From JAKFYM01 sp964416595 (GTDB lineage Bacteria; Bdellovibrionota; UBA1018; CAIPTA01), in NCBI GenBank assembly GCA_964416595.1, contig CAYQES010000006.1, forward strand, positions 62,001 through 126,000: a stretch of DNA of 64,000 nucleotides, in the 5' to 3' direction. The first letter of the stretch is position 1. Each line of letters begins with the position of its first letter. Shown piece by piece: positions 48,998 through 58,020 of this stretch. The notes under the pieces were generated by a model, which saw only the letters and a program-made list of their open reading frames with translations, did not search any database and had not been told where the DNA came from. The translations under genes and the position numbers were made by a program.

Positions 48998-49965
48998 TGG
49001 GAGTGTTACAATCCCTCTCTTCTGTTTTACTTTTTTTTGCTCTCTGGTTTCTGTGGCCACGGGAATTGGATGGTTTTAATCCTGGCCGGGATGGGCATTT
49101 GTCTGTGCCCGATTACGCCATGACAAATGCGCGCTATGTTTCCGTGAAAGAGGGCAGAATCGAGCTCGAAAGCATTTCCCAAGATGCCACGTACCGATTG
49201 GCGGATCATTTGATGGAAGCCAGAACCGTGACCGCCTATTTTTATAATCAAGCCGGCCTAAAAACCGAAGTGCAAGCCGATCGCGGCTATTTCTACATGG
49301 ACAAGCGCCAAGTGGTGATGAAAGAAAATGTGCGGAGTCTTTCGCCCGATGGATTTGCCCTCCGGGGAACAGAGGCGATCTATGATGTTGCGCAAAAGGT
49401 GCTCACGGCTCCACAACCTGTGGAAGGAGACACCCAGGATAAATCCCTCAAAGTGTGGGGCGACACCGCTGTTAGTTCCTTGAATGAGCGCACAGTGGAA
49501 TTAAAAGGCAATGCCCGGGGCGAGTTTATCGAGAAAAAAAGAGGACTTACTAAAATCCGGGGTGATCGAGCCTTTCTCGATCGGGAAAAACAAAAAGTTA
49601 CTTTTCACGAAAACGTGCGCGTGGATCAGGACAAAATCATCGGTACCAGCAAAAATGCCCTCTTGTTTTATGCAGGCAAGGAAAAGGGTGTACGCTATAT
49701 GTCGCTCCTGGATGATGTGAAGATTGTGGAACAGCAAGGGCGTTATACACGTTCGCAGGTGGCAGAATTTTTTGCACCTACGGATACCATTGTGCTCAGT
49801 GTGTTCCCCGCGGTTTACCATGGAGACGATATGGTGACCGGTGATAGAATCACACTATATCGCGCAACCGGTGTAGTAGAAGTGATGGCGGCCAATGCGG
49901 CTGGTAATCCGCAAAGCACGGAAAAGAAAAGTTTTTCCACAGAGGACGAAGAGTTAATCCCATGA
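48997..49965 (+). CDS. lptCA: LptC-LptA fused LPS transport protein
   Basis: A 322-residue protein with one N-terminal helix (about residues 5-22, QSLSSVLLFFALWFLWP). An LptC-like periplasmic domain (RYVSVKEGRIELESISQDATYRLADHLMEARTVTAYFYNQAG) is followed by an LptA/OstA-like region that ends GDRITLYRATGVVEVMAANA. These form the beta-jellyroll bridge that carries LPS from the LptBFG pump across the periplasm. Separate LptC and LptA are the rule, so one chain carrying both is unusual. The start overlaps kdsC by one base, and lptB follows with a 4-base overlap. Confidence 0.8.
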   Translation: MGVLQSLSSVLLFFALWFLWPRELDGFNPGRDGHLSVPDYAMTNARYVSVKEGRIELESISQDATYRLADHLMEARTVTAYFYNQAGLKTEVQADRGYFYMDKRQVVMKENVRSLSPDGFALRGTEAIYDVAQKVLTAPQPVEGDTQDKSLKVWGDTAVSSLNERTVELKGNARGEFIEKKRGLTKIRGDRAFLDREKQKVTFHENVRVDQDKIIGTSKNALLFYAGKEKGVRYMSLLDDVKIVEQQGRYTRSQVAEFFAPTDTIVLSVFPAVYHGDDMVTGDRITLYRATGVVEVMAANAAGNPQSTEKKSFSTEDEELIP

Positions 49966-50684
49966 AGTACCTCAAGGCCAAAGATCTAAAAAAGAGCTTT
50001 AAAACCCATATGGCTGTGCGTGGGGTTTCTTTTGAAGTGCCTCAGGGGAAAGTGGTGGGATTGCTCGGGCCCAATGGCGCGGGAAAAACCACGAGCTTTT
50101 ATATGGTGGTGGGTTTGTTACATCCCGATGAAGGATCCGTAACGATCGAGAACCAAGATATTACCAAGCTTTCCATGCACGAACGGGCCCGGGCGGGTTT
50201 AGGGTATTTGCCCCAGGAAGCTTCTGTGTTCCGTCGTCTCACGGTGTATGAAAATATTTATGCGGTTTTGGAAGCCCAGGAGCACCCCCATAGTTACTGC
50301 AAGGATCGCACAGAAGAATTGTTGGAAGAGTTTTCTTTAAAACGCGTGGAAAAAACCCATGGCTCGCTGCTTTCTGGCGGTGAAAGGCGACGGGTAGAAA
50401 TTGCCAGGGCCTTGGCCTTGAAGCCCGATTTTTTATTGCTCGATGAACCTTTCGCCGGTATCGATCCCATTGCTGTGGGAGATATCCAAAAGTTGATCGC
50501 GGGGCTCCGCGACAAAGGCGTAGGCATCTTGATTACGGACCATAATGTGCGGGAGACCTTAAAGATTTGTGATATGGCCTATATTCTAGTGTCTGGCTTG
50601 ATTGAAGAATCGGGTTTACCGGCAGAAATTGCTGCCAGCGAAAAAGCCCGAGCCAGTTACTTGGGCCAGGATTTCCACTTGTAG
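49962..50684 (+). CDS. lptB: LPS export ABC transporter ATP-binding protein
   Basis: LptB powers LPS extraction from the inner membrane with LptFG. The 240 residues show GLLGPNGAGKTTSFYMVVG (Walker A near residue 36), the signature LSGGERRRVEIARALA and LLDEPFAGIDPIAVGDIQ, with the switch His in ITDHNVRE. LptF and LptG are not in the window. It overlaps lptCA by four bases and precedes rpoN, the common proteobacterial order. Confidence 0.96.
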   Translation: MKYLKAKDLKKSFKTHMAVRGVSFEVPQGKVVGLLGPNGAGKTTSFYMVVGLLHPDEGSVTIENQDITKLSMHERARAGLGYLPQEASVFRRLTVYENIYAVLEAQEHPHSYCKDRTEELLEEFSLKRVEKTHGSLLSGGERRRVEIARALALKPDFLLLDEPFAGIDPIAVGDIQKLIAGLRDKGVGILITDHNVRETLKICDMAYILVSGLIEESGLPAEIAASEKARASYLGQDFHL

Positions 50685-50691
50685 AGGACTT

Positions 50692-52206
50692 ATGGCATTT
50701 GAAATAAAACAGAGCCTCAAACTCGGCCAGCATCTTGTGATGACCCCCCAGTTGCAGCAAGCGATTAAGCTGCTGCAGCTCAATCGCCTGGAAATGCAAG
50801 AGCTCATCAACCAAGAGCTCGTGGAAAATCCTGTGTTGGAAGAAGTGGCCGAACTCGATGCGTACGATAACGAAGCCGAGAGCGGAGAAAATAATAATTT
50901 AGAAACCATGGAAAACCGCGAGGCCGAAGGCTCTTCTTCGGAAGAGATGCTCACGCCCCAGGGCGAAGAGAAAATCGTGGACGGCAAAGGTGAGATCGAC
51001 TGGGAAGAGTATATGGAGAATTTTGCTTCCGGTCCGTCGCTGCCAAGCACCCGGGAAATCCCAGACGAACTTCCCAATTACGAAAATATGGTGGCCGCGG
51101 GCACAGATCTCGTTTCTCACCTAGAGTGGCAGGTTTCCATGTCGGAACTCACCGACGATGAGCGAGTGCTAGCGAAAAACATCATCGGTAATTTGAGCGA
51201 CGACGGCTTTTTCATCGGCTCCCTGGAAGACATTTCCAAGGAGTTGGATTTTAATTTAGAAGACGCAGAAGAGGTGTTGAAAATCATCCAGCGCTTCGAT
51301 CCGATTGGTGTGGCTGCCAGGGACGTGCGGGAGTGCCTAATGGTGCAGGCCTCTTTACTCTATGATTCTGAATCTCTCGTGATGAAATTGATCCAAAACC
51401 ATTTAGAGGATTTGGAGAAGCGCAATTTACCTGCGATCACCAAGGCCACAGGCGCTCCTGAAGAGGATGTGAAGGAAGCCGCTCGGCAAATCAAAGAAGA
51501 ATTCGATCCAAAACCCGGCCGCAGCTTCGGCGGTGGCTCCGACACCCACTATATCGTTCCAGATGTATATGTTTATAAAGTAGGGGAAGATTTCGCCATA
51601 CAGCTCAATGAAGACGGCTTGCCCAAATTACGGGTTTCCGCTTACTACAAAAGAATTTTAACCCAAGCCAAAGCTGAGGCAAAAGCCCACGGTAAAGGCG
51701 ATCCTAAGCTCACCAAAGACTACCTGCAGGATAAACTCCGTGCTGCGGTGTGGCTCATCAAATCCATTCACAACCGGCAAAAAACCATTTACCGGGTGAT
51801 GGAATCGATTGTGAAGCACCAGAGGGATTTTTTCGACAAAGGCGTGCACTTTTTGAAGCCTATGGTGCTCCGCGAAGTGGCCGGCGATATTGGAGTGCAT
51901 GAAAGCACTATTTCTCGGGTGACCACTAACAAATATGTGCATACTCCCGTGGGTACTTTTGAGTTAAAATATTTTTTTAACAGCGGGATCTCTTCGGGCG
52001 ATGGTTCGGGGGATGTGGCCAGTGAGAGCGTGAAGGAGAAGATACGGAGTCTGATCGGAAAGGAAGATGCGAAGCGTCCTCTTTCTGACCAGAAGCTCGT
52101 GGAACTCTTAAGCGAAGATGGGATTGAAATTGCCCGTCGTACAGTGGCCAAATACAGGGAAAGCCTGAACATCCTCAGCTCTGCCCGCCGCAAGAAACTG
52201 TTTTAG
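50692..52206 (+). CDS. rpoN: RNA polymerase sigma-54 factor
   Basis: A 504-residue sigma-54. Region I opens QSLKLGQHLVMTPQLQQAIKLLQLNRLEMQE, the acidic region II follows, and the core-binding and DNA-binding parts occupy the C-terminal two thirds. The RpoN box is ARRTVAKYRESLNI near residue 485. It needs an AAA+ activator, none of which is in the window. An 7-base gap follows lptB; downstream order rpoN-hpf is common in proteobacteria. Confidence 0.96.
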   Translation: MAFEIKQSLKLGQHLVMTPQLQQAIKLLQLNRLEMQELINQELVENPVLEEVAELDAYDNEAESGENNNLETMENREAEGSSSEEMLTPQGEEKIVDGKGEIDWEEYMENFASGPSLPSTREIPDELPNYENMVAAGTDLVSHLEWQVSMSELTDDERVLAKNIIGNLSDDGFFIGSLEDISKELDFNLEDAEEVLKIIQRFDPIGVAARDVRECLMVQASLLYDSESLVMKLIQNHLEDLEKRNLPAITKATGAPEEDVKEAARQIKEEFDPKPGRSFGGGSDTHYIVPDVYVYKVGEDFAIQLNEDGLPKLRVSAYYKRILTQAKAEAKAHGKGDPKLTKDYLQDKLRAAVWLIKSIHNRQKTIYRVMESIVKHQRDFFDKGVHFLKPMVLREVAGDIGVHESTISRVTTNKYVHTPVGTFELKYFFNSGISSGDGSGDVASESVKEKIRSLIGKEDAKRPLSDQKLVELLSEDGIEIARRTVAKYRESLNILSSARRKKLF

Positions 52207-52242
52207 CCTGGCAAATAAGAGACGCCAGGATTGGGAGGCCCT

Positions 52243-52539
52243 ATGCAAATGGAATTCACCCTGAAAAATACCCACGCTAAAGGTAGCGAGATCAAAGAAT
52301 TTCTTCAGGATAAAACATCCAAGATCGAGCGCTACTTCAACGGCCGTCTCCATGCCCGTTGGAATATTTCCTACGAAAATGATGAACATATTTCTCATTT
52401 GCATGTAACGGGCAACAACCTGGATCATTTCGGCGAAGCCCGCCACCATAATCTCCTTACTTCCATCGAGGATGCCATCGATAAGGTAGAGCGCCAGCTC
52501 CAGCGCCATAAAGAGATGGTAAAGAACCACCACAAATAA
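52243..52539 (+). CDS. hpf: Ribosome hibernation promoting factor, short form
   Basis: A 98-residue ribosome-associated factor that binds the 30S subunit and helps form inactive 100S ribosomes. QMEFTLKNTHAKGSEIKEFLQDKTSKIERYF and the HLHVTGNNL and DLVERQLQRHKEM-type helices match the short HPF/YfiA family; I see no long-form dimerisation tail. GGGAGG four bases upstream supports the ATG at 52243. It lies after rpoN and immediately before the ATP-grasp gene. Confidence 0.9.
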   Translation: MQMEFTLKNTHAKGSEIKEFLQDKTSKIERYFNGRLHARWNISYENDEHISHLHVTGNNLDHFGEARHHNLLTSIEDAIDKVERQLQRHKEMVKNHHK

Positions 52540-52542
52540 TAA

Positions 52543-53430
52543 ATGCGCCTTCTTATCCTCTCCCGCAGCCGAAATTTGCATAGTACCCGTAGGCTTGTGG
52601 AAGAGGCTAAGCGGTTAAAGGCCGAGTGTCTTGTGGTAAATCCTTTGCGTTGCCAATTGAAAGTTGGGCCTGATGGGCCGGAAGTGTTTATTTACGGGAA
52701 AAAACTCGAAAAAGTGGATGTCGTACTTCCTCGCATCGGCACCAGCATCACTGAATATGGCCTTTTAGTAGTGAGGCATTTTGAATGTATGGGTGTGCCC
52801 GTGGTAAATGTTTCCGACTCTATTCTTAATAGCCGCAATAAATTCCGGGCCCTGCAGATTTGCGGGGCTAAAAAATTATCTGTGCCGCTCTCTGTAATGA
52901 GCCGCTCCTTTTCTGACATTCAATCCTCTTTCCGCATGGTGGGAAAATTTCCTATGGTGATGAAATTGCTCCAAGGCGCCCAAGGCATCGGTGTGATGCT
53001 CGGCCATGATCGTTCTTCGGTGGAGAGCGTGATGTCTACGATTTTGAATTTCGACACCGATCTTATTTTACAAGAATACGTGCGGGAGAGTGGTGGCAGT
53101 GATGTGCGAGTGCTCGTGGTGGGTGGCAAGGTGGTGGCGGCCATGCGGCGGCAAGCGAAACGCGGAGAATTTCGGGCCAATGTGCATAGAGGCGGTTGGG
53201 GCGAGCGGATCACAAGGCTGCCCAAAAGCTATGAGCGCTTAGCGCTGGCGGCGGCAAAGGCCGTGGGACTCGAGATCGCCGGTGTGGATTTACTGGAGAG
53301 CGCCAAGGGGCCTTTATTGTTGGAAGTGAATAGCTCGCCGGGGTTTCAGGAGCTAGAAAAGGCTACCGGTATTAATGTGGCAGAGAAGATGGTGAGAATC
53401 TGCCAGCGGAAATCGAAGAAGAAGCGGTAG
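52543..53430 (+). CDS. RimK-like ATP-grasp ligase
   Basis: A 295-residue ATP-grasp enzyme of the RimK type, which ligates glutamate or other amino acids to a C terminus. ATP-binding parts are PRIGTSITEYGLLVVRHFECMGVPVVN, FPMVMKLLQGAQGIGVMLG, DTDLILQEYVRESGGSDVRVLVVGGKVVAAM and LLLEVNSSPGFQELE. A C-terminal basic KSKKKR tail is present. It begins three bases after hpf, so the hibernation factor or a ribosomal protein is a candidate substrate. Specificity (S6 modification or peptide synthesis) cannot be told. Confidence 0.85.
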   Translation: MRLLILSRSRNLHSTRRLVEEAKRLKAECLVVNPLRCQLKVGPDGPEVFIYGKKLEKVDVVLPRIGTSITEYGLLVVRHFECMGVPVVNVSDSILNSRNKFRALQICGAKKLSVPLSVMSRSFSDIQSSFRMVGKFPMVMKLLQGAQGIGVMLGHDRSSVESVMSTILNFDTDLILQEYVRESGGSDVRVLVVGGKVVAAMRRQAKRGEFRANVHRGGWGERITRLPKSYERLALAAAKAVGLEIAGVDLLESAKGPLLLEVNSSPGFQELEKATGINVAEKMVRICQRKSKKKR

Positions 53431-53480
53431 GTAAGTCAGTAGTCATTTTTTGCCGAAGCCGTTGGGCAAGTGCTTCGAAC

Positions 53481-54479
53481 CTATGGGGCGGAAGTTAAAG
53501 CTTTCGCCAGCCCATCCGCAAACTCACCATTCCCATTCACACAGGGCGCTAGCAGGTATGTGTCCCCGCCCGCACTTAAAAAAGTATGTTTCCCCTGATG
53601 CCCGAGCTCTTCCAAAGTTTCCAAGCAATCGGAAACAAAGGAAGGCGAAACGAGCAAAACATTTTTGATGCCCTTCCTGGGCAATTCCCTAAGCACATCT
53701 TCCGTATAGGGTGTAATCCATTTGGCTCTGCCCAAGCGGGATTGGAAGGACACACTCCATTCGTTTGGCTTTAGATTCATTTCTTTGGCGAGGGCACGCG
53801 CGGTAGCAAAACTTTGGGCACGATAGCAGCGGGGTAAACTTGCAAGAGGGCGGTCGCAGCAAATTTGTTCCATCAAGCAGCCTGGTGCGCCTTTTTTCAC
53901 TTGGGATTCGGGCAGGCCATGGAAGGTGAATAAAACGAACTCATTGCCGCGCCGCATGTCCGCTGCGGACTTTGCCAGGGGTTGCACAAAAAAATCGGCC
54001 ACGGGGAAAGAGGGAAATACGGCAAGCTCTCCCGAAAATTTCAATCGTTTCGCCACCGCCTTTGCTTTTTTCTCCGCCCCCCCTGAAGTGGCCTCCGCGT
54101 ATTGCGGATAGAGAGGAATAAGCACAATTTTTTCTACTCCCATTTCCATGGCCTCTTGCATAGCAGCCTCAAGAGATGGTTCGCCAAACTGCATGGCCAA
54201 GAGTACAGGCCCAGGTAAAAGCGCCTGTAAGTTTTTTTGTAATAAACGGGCGTTTACCAAAAGAGGCGAGCCCTCATTTGTCCAAATGAGTTGGTATTTT
54301 TTCGCCGATTCCTTAGCCCTGCGAGGCACGATCCAGCCCCGCACCAAAAGCTGCCGTAAAAGATAGGGCAAAGGAATCACATCGGGATCCGTTAAAAATT
54401 CGTTAAGGTAAGTGGCCACATCCTTCACAGTGGGAGAGGCGGGAGTGCCGATATTGTGTAAGAGATAGGCGGTTTTCAT
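53481..54479 (-). CDS. hemH: Ferrochelatase
   Basis: HemH inserts Fe2+ into protoporphyrin IX to make heme. The 332 residues show LLHNIGTPASPTVKDVATYLNEFL, WTNEGSPLLVNARLLQKNL, the metal-binding His in VLFTFHGLPESQV and VSFQSRLGRAKWITPYTEDVL. The C-terminal end has SDCLETLEELG. Four cysteines in the region ICCDRPLASLPRC may relate to a cluster, but this is not a normal [2Fe-2S] site. Last gene of the heme operon; overlaps hemG by four bases. Peripheral membrane or cytoplasm. Confidence 0.95.
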   Translation of the reverse strand: MKTAYLLHNIGTPASPTVKDVATYLNEFLTDPDVIPLPYLLRQLLVRGWIVPRRAKESAKKYQLIWTNEGSPLLVNARLLQKNLQALLPGPVLLAMQFGEPSLEAAMQEAMEMGVEKIVLIPLYPQYAEATSGGAEKKAKAVAKRLKFSGELAVFPSFPVADFFVQPLAKSAADMRRGNEFVLFTFHGLPESQVKKGAPGCLMEQICCDRPLASLPRCYRAQSFATARALAKEMNLKPNEWSVSFQSRLGRAKWITPYTEDVLRELPRKGIKNVLLVSPSFVSDCLETLEELGHQGKHTFLSAGGDTYLLAPCVNGNGEFADGLAKALTSAP

Positions 54480-55666
54480 ATTTGCTTCGCCAATTCTTGG
54501 GCTCGCACTAAAACCCGGGCTAACCCCAGATCCCCCATATAAGTACCGAAAGGAATATAATCGCCCTCACGAACAAGAGAGGAAAGAGTGTTTTCCAACT
54601 CCAAATTGTAGTGGGGAATTGCCCGGGGCCAGCGGTGGATGGAGTGATGGAGGAAGGGCGCAAATTCCCCAAAAATCTGTTGCCGCTCTTTTTGGATGAG
54701 TAGGAGGATTTCTTCGTCGCTCAAACCTAAAATATCTTTGTCGGTCGCGCCGCCGAAGATCCAAGTTTCCGAGATCGTATTATTCGTGCGTTCTGGAAAA
54801 ATTTGGCCGTTAGCTAAAATGCCTAGAACCCGAAACCCCTGAATCCTGGGGAACAGGCAGCCAAAACCAGGAATGGAGGCTGCTTCCATGGGATAAAAAA
54901 CCGTTACGGAAAGGAGCGGCAGCATTTCGATTTTTTGCAAGTCAGCCGCCAAGCGAGGCGCACGATTCTGTAAAAAAGCGGCGGCTCGGTGGGGAGGTAG
55001 GGCCACGACGGTGGGAATATTTTCTTTAGGTACTTTTGAAAAAGTGATCCGTTTTTCTAAATACCAGCGAAAGCCTTTGCTCCAGGCACCCATGCCGGGT
55101 AGAGGCGCCACGGAACCTCGCAATTTTCCTTTGGGAATTTTTTTGGCGCCAAAAAAGTTTTTTAAAATCAAAGTGGCGCTTAAATTTTCTGCTTGGCCCG
55201 CATACACACCGGACAATGCGGGGATCAGCAAATATTCCGTGGCCTCTTCCCCGAGGCAGCGGTAGCCCCAGGCCCGTAAGTTTTCTTGGGGTTTTGGTTT
55301 AAAGCTGGCTCTTGCCAGAAGAAATTTTGGCAAAGTCTCGCTAAAAAATCGCAAGGATGCCGCTCCTGACAAGGGCCAGCGGCGCATGCTGCGGCCCCGG
55401 TAAATGAAGCGTTTCTTCGCGGAAGGTAAGGTGCGGGTGAGGGGAAGCCCTAGTTCTTCGGCGGTTTCTTCCACGAGTTTATTGGAGAGCATCGCATTGG
55501 CCGCGGTTTCCACTAAACCAAAAGGCGTGTGGATGGTTTGCAAAATTCCACCCCACTCGTCGCTTTCTTCTACTAAATGAACTTTTTTTCCTGCGCGTGA
55601 AAGAAAATAGGCCGCAGCTAACCCTGAGAATCCTCCACCGATTACTTGTACCTTGGTGCGTTCCAT
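54476..55666 (-). CDS. hemY: Protoporphyrinogen oxidase, HemY type
   Basis: A 396-residue FAD enzyme that oxidises protoporphyrinogen IX to protoporphyrin IX with oxygen. VQVIGGGFSGLAAAYFLSRAGKKVHLVEESDEWGG is the FAD loop at residue 7. The C terminus GDYIPFGTYMGDLGLARVLVRAQELA is the second FAD contact. The middle is a substrate/membrane-binding domain. Uses oxygen, in contrast to the anaerobic coproporphyrinogen step next to it. Gap zero to hemN, 4-base overlap with hemH. Confidence 0.88.
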   Translation of the reverse strand: MERTKVQVIGGGFSGLAAAYFLSRAGKKVHLVEESDEWGGILQTIHTPFGLVETAANAMLSNKLVEETAEELGLPLTRTLPSAKKRFIYRGRSMRRWPLSGAASLRFFSETLPKFLLARASFKPKPQENLRAWGYRCLGEEATEYLLIPALSGVYAGQAENLSATLILKNFFGAKKIPKGKLRGSVAPLPGMGAWSKGFRWYLEKRITFSKVPKENIPTVVALPPHRAAAFLQNRAPRLAADLQKIEMLPLLSVTVFYPMEAASIPGFGCLFPRIQGFRVLGILANGQIFPERTNNTISETWIFGGATDKDILGLSDEEILLLIQKERQQIFGEFAPFLHHSIHRWPRAIPHYNLELENTLSSLVREGDYIPFGTYMGDLGLARVLVRAQELAKQI

Positions 55667-57010
55667 TTAGATGGATTGGGAGAAAATACGGGTGGTGGGT
55701 TGGGCGGATCTTAGCCGCGCATCGAAAAGCGCGCAGGCATTTCGTAAAAAAGGCCGACCACTTTCCGTGAGCTGAAGCTCATTGCCTTGCAGTGTGAGGA
55801 GTTTGTCTTCTAGCATGGGGCCAAGAAAGTTTTTGGCGTCGGAAATTTCCTGCTCGCTCAAAAAAACTTTTCCTGTGGTCATGAAGCGTAAAATTTGCTC
55901 TCGCTGCTGCTGATCTTCTTTGCTTAAGAGATGGCCCCGGTGCGTGGGAAGCGTTCCCGCTTGCACTTTTTGATCCCAGAGCGGCAATACTTTTTCATTC
56001 TGGTGGAAGGCCGTGGGGGTTTCACTGATGGAACTCACACCTAGGCCAAGCAATGTTTCCGTGCGAAACTCGGTGTAGCCCATAAAGTTTCGGTGGAGTT
56101 TGCCGGCGGCTTTGGCTAGGGCCAAGGGTTCGTTAGCCAAGGCAAAATGATCCATGCCGATTTCTATATAACCTGAGGAGAGGAAAGCCTTCCGGGCCAG
56201 TTCGTAGAGTGCTCGCTTCTCTTGGCCTTTAGGCAAATCCTCGTCGCTGAACAAACGTTGGGCCGGTTTGATCCAAGGCACTAACGCAAAACTATAGAGC
56301 GCGATGCGATCGGGTTTTAGTTGCAGGGTTTTTTCCACCGTATCCGCGAAGGTAGATGCAGTTTGTTTGGGTAAACCGTAGATCAAATCGTAGTTCACGG
56401 AGCTAAATCCTAACTCTCGGGCCATTTCCGTGATTTTTTTTGTCTCGCTTTCAGGTTGGATGCGGTTCACGAGGCGCTGCACTTCTGGGTGGAAATCTTG
56501 CACGCCTAAACTCACCCGTTGGAAACCGAAGGAGCGCAACACTCGCAATTGATCTTCCCTGGTGCGGCGAGGGTCCACTTCGATGGAGCCTTGGCTCTGA
56601 TTGGGATCCCAGCCGGCGCTAGCTAAAAGAGGTTCCAGCAAGCGCTGCAATTCTTCTGCGGCCAAAAACGTGGGCGTACCGCCGCCAAGATGCACGTGGC
56701 GTAAACTACGAGTGGCTAGCTCCGGCAAACGCTCCCGGTAATAGCTCCATTCTTTTAAAAGGGAATCCACATAGGGTAGGCCTTTGGCGTGATCTTTCGT
56801 GATGGATGTATTACAGCCGCAAAAAGTGCAGAGGGTTTCGCAAAAAGGAATGTGTAGATACAAGGACCACGCGGCCTTTTCTGGAGAAAGGCTGCTATGC
56901 AAGGCCTCTAGCCACTGGGATTCTGTGGGGGTTGTTTCCCAATAGGGCACCGTGGGGTAGCTCGTATAACGGGGAACGGGCACGTCGTATTTTTGCAGTA
57001 AATCCTTCAC
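55667..57010 (-). CDS. hemN: Oxygen-independent coproporphyrinogen III dehydrogenase
   Basis: A radical SAM enzyme converting coproporphyrinogen III to protoporphyrinogen IX without oxygen, 447 residues. SLYLHIPFCETLCTFCGCNTSITK carries the CxxxCxxC cluster and the extra Cys typical of HemN. VHLGGGTPTFL, SIEVDPRRT and NYDLIYGLPKQT are further radical SAM strands. The GTG at 57010 overlaps the hemE stop as GTGA; the longer frame is within hemE. It is true HemN rather than HemW by its N terminus and the CGC. Confidence 0.94.
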   Translation of the reverse strand: MKDLLQKYDVPVPRYTSYPTVPYWETTPTESQWLEALHSSLSPEKAAWSLYLHIPFCETLCTFCGCNTSITKDHAKGLPYVDSLLKEWSYYRERLPELATRSLRHVHLGGGTPTFLAAEELQRLLEPLLASAGWDPNQSQGSIEVDPRRTREDQLRVLRSFGFQRVSLGVQDFHPEVQRLVNRIQPESETKKITEMARELGFSSVNYDLIYGLPKQTASTFADTVEKTLQLKPDRIALYSFALVPWIKPAQRLFSDEDLPKGQEKRALYELARKAFLSSGYIEIGMDHFALANEPLALAKAAGKLHRNFMGYTEFRTETLLGLGVSSISETPTAFHQNEKVLPLWDQKVQAGTLPTHRGHLLSKEDQQQREQILRFMTTGKVFLSEQEISDAKNFLGPMLEDKLLTLQGNELQLTESGRPFLRNACALFDARLRSAQPTTRIFSQSI

Positions 57011-58020
57011 GCAAAAGCCTCCCGGATGAAATCTACCATGAATTTTACGTTGCGCTCCGGTGTGGCGGGCAAAACGCCGTGCCCGAGAGCGGAAACCCAA
57101 CCGGCCCGCTCTTGGGGAGAAAGCTGTTGGAAGGGAGCCAAATATTCCCGCAGGGCCTTTTTGAAAATGTCTCCTTCCATGTGCAAGAAACCTTGGTCGA
57201 AATTGCCTTGTAGAAAACCGCTACGCCAATTGGGTAGAAGAGCGGGAAGATTAAAACGATGATCCACGCCAAAGCCCGCGAAAGGTGCTCGGTACGTAGA
57301 GGTTTCGAGGTGGGCTTCGGTGAGGCCTTTGCCGTAGTACCCCAGTTTTCCAGGAAATAGTTTTGCTAAACGGTTAAGGGTGGGGGCGATTTCCCGTTCA
57401 TAGGCTTGTGGCGAAAGCTCACCGGCCGCAGTATCGAATACCATCACGAGATCTGCACCGGCTTCCAATTGCCGAGCAATCGTAAATTGCAGCAAGGGCA
57501 AAAGAGATTCACAAAAGCGGGGAAAGAGGGGAAGATTTTTTTTGGACTGCACTAGGCTTCCACTGTGACCCCCCTCAACGGCGTACACAAAGAGGGTCCA
57601 AGGACCACCCACGAATCCGATCAGACTTTTATTTTTTGGTAGAACGGCTCTCGTGGCCTTCACCGCTTCCCCTTGGAAAGCCAAGGCTTCGCAAGCGTCC
57701 GCCCAGGGTTTTAGACGGGAAATATTATCTTCTTTTAAGTGAAAGCCAAGTTTGGGAGGGCCATCGTCGTAAGAAAGACCCATGCCCAAAGCTTCCAATG
57801 GGAAAAGTAAATCACTAAAAAGAATGGACACATCAAAATCAAAATCGCGGATTGGGCCCATGGCCGTTTCGGCGGCGAGTTCTGGATTTTTACACAATTC
57901 CACGAAGCTGTGTTTGGCTCGTAAAGCTTGGTAGTGTTTGTGGTAGCGGCCCGCTTGCCGCATGAACCAGATGGGGGGAGTGTTTTGCGGAATTCGGTTG
58001 ATTGCATTTTGAAATTTCAT
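57007..58020 (-). CDS. hemE: Uroporphyrinogen decarboxylase
   Basis: HemE removes four carboxyls from uroporphyrinogen III to coproporphyrinogen III. The 337 residues begin with NTPPIWFMRQAGRYHKHYQALRA, the signature Arg-rich loop. ILFSDLLFPLEALGMGLSYDDGP carries the catalytic Asp near residue 75, and the TIM-barrel parts FVGGPWTLFVYAVEGG and FDTAAGELSP follow. Cytoplasmic. ATGA overlap with the response regulator and GTGA overlap with hemN. Confidence 0.96.
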   Translation of the reverse strand: MKFQNAINRIPQNTPPIWFMRQAGRYHKHYQALRAKHSFVELCKNPELAAETAMGPIRDFDFDVSILFSDLLFPLEALGMGLSYDDGPPKLGFHLKEDNISRLKPWADACEALAFQGEAVKATRAVLPKNKSLIGFVGGPWTLFVYAVEGGHSGSLVQSKKNLPLFPRFCESLLPLLQFTIARQLEAGADLVMVFDTAAGELSPQAYEREIAPTLNRLAKLFPGKLGYYGKGLTEAHLETSTYRAPFAGFGVDHRFNLPALLPNWRSGFLQGNFDQGFLHMEGDIFKKALREYLAPFQQLSPQERAGWVSALGHGVLPATPERNVKFMVDFIREAFA

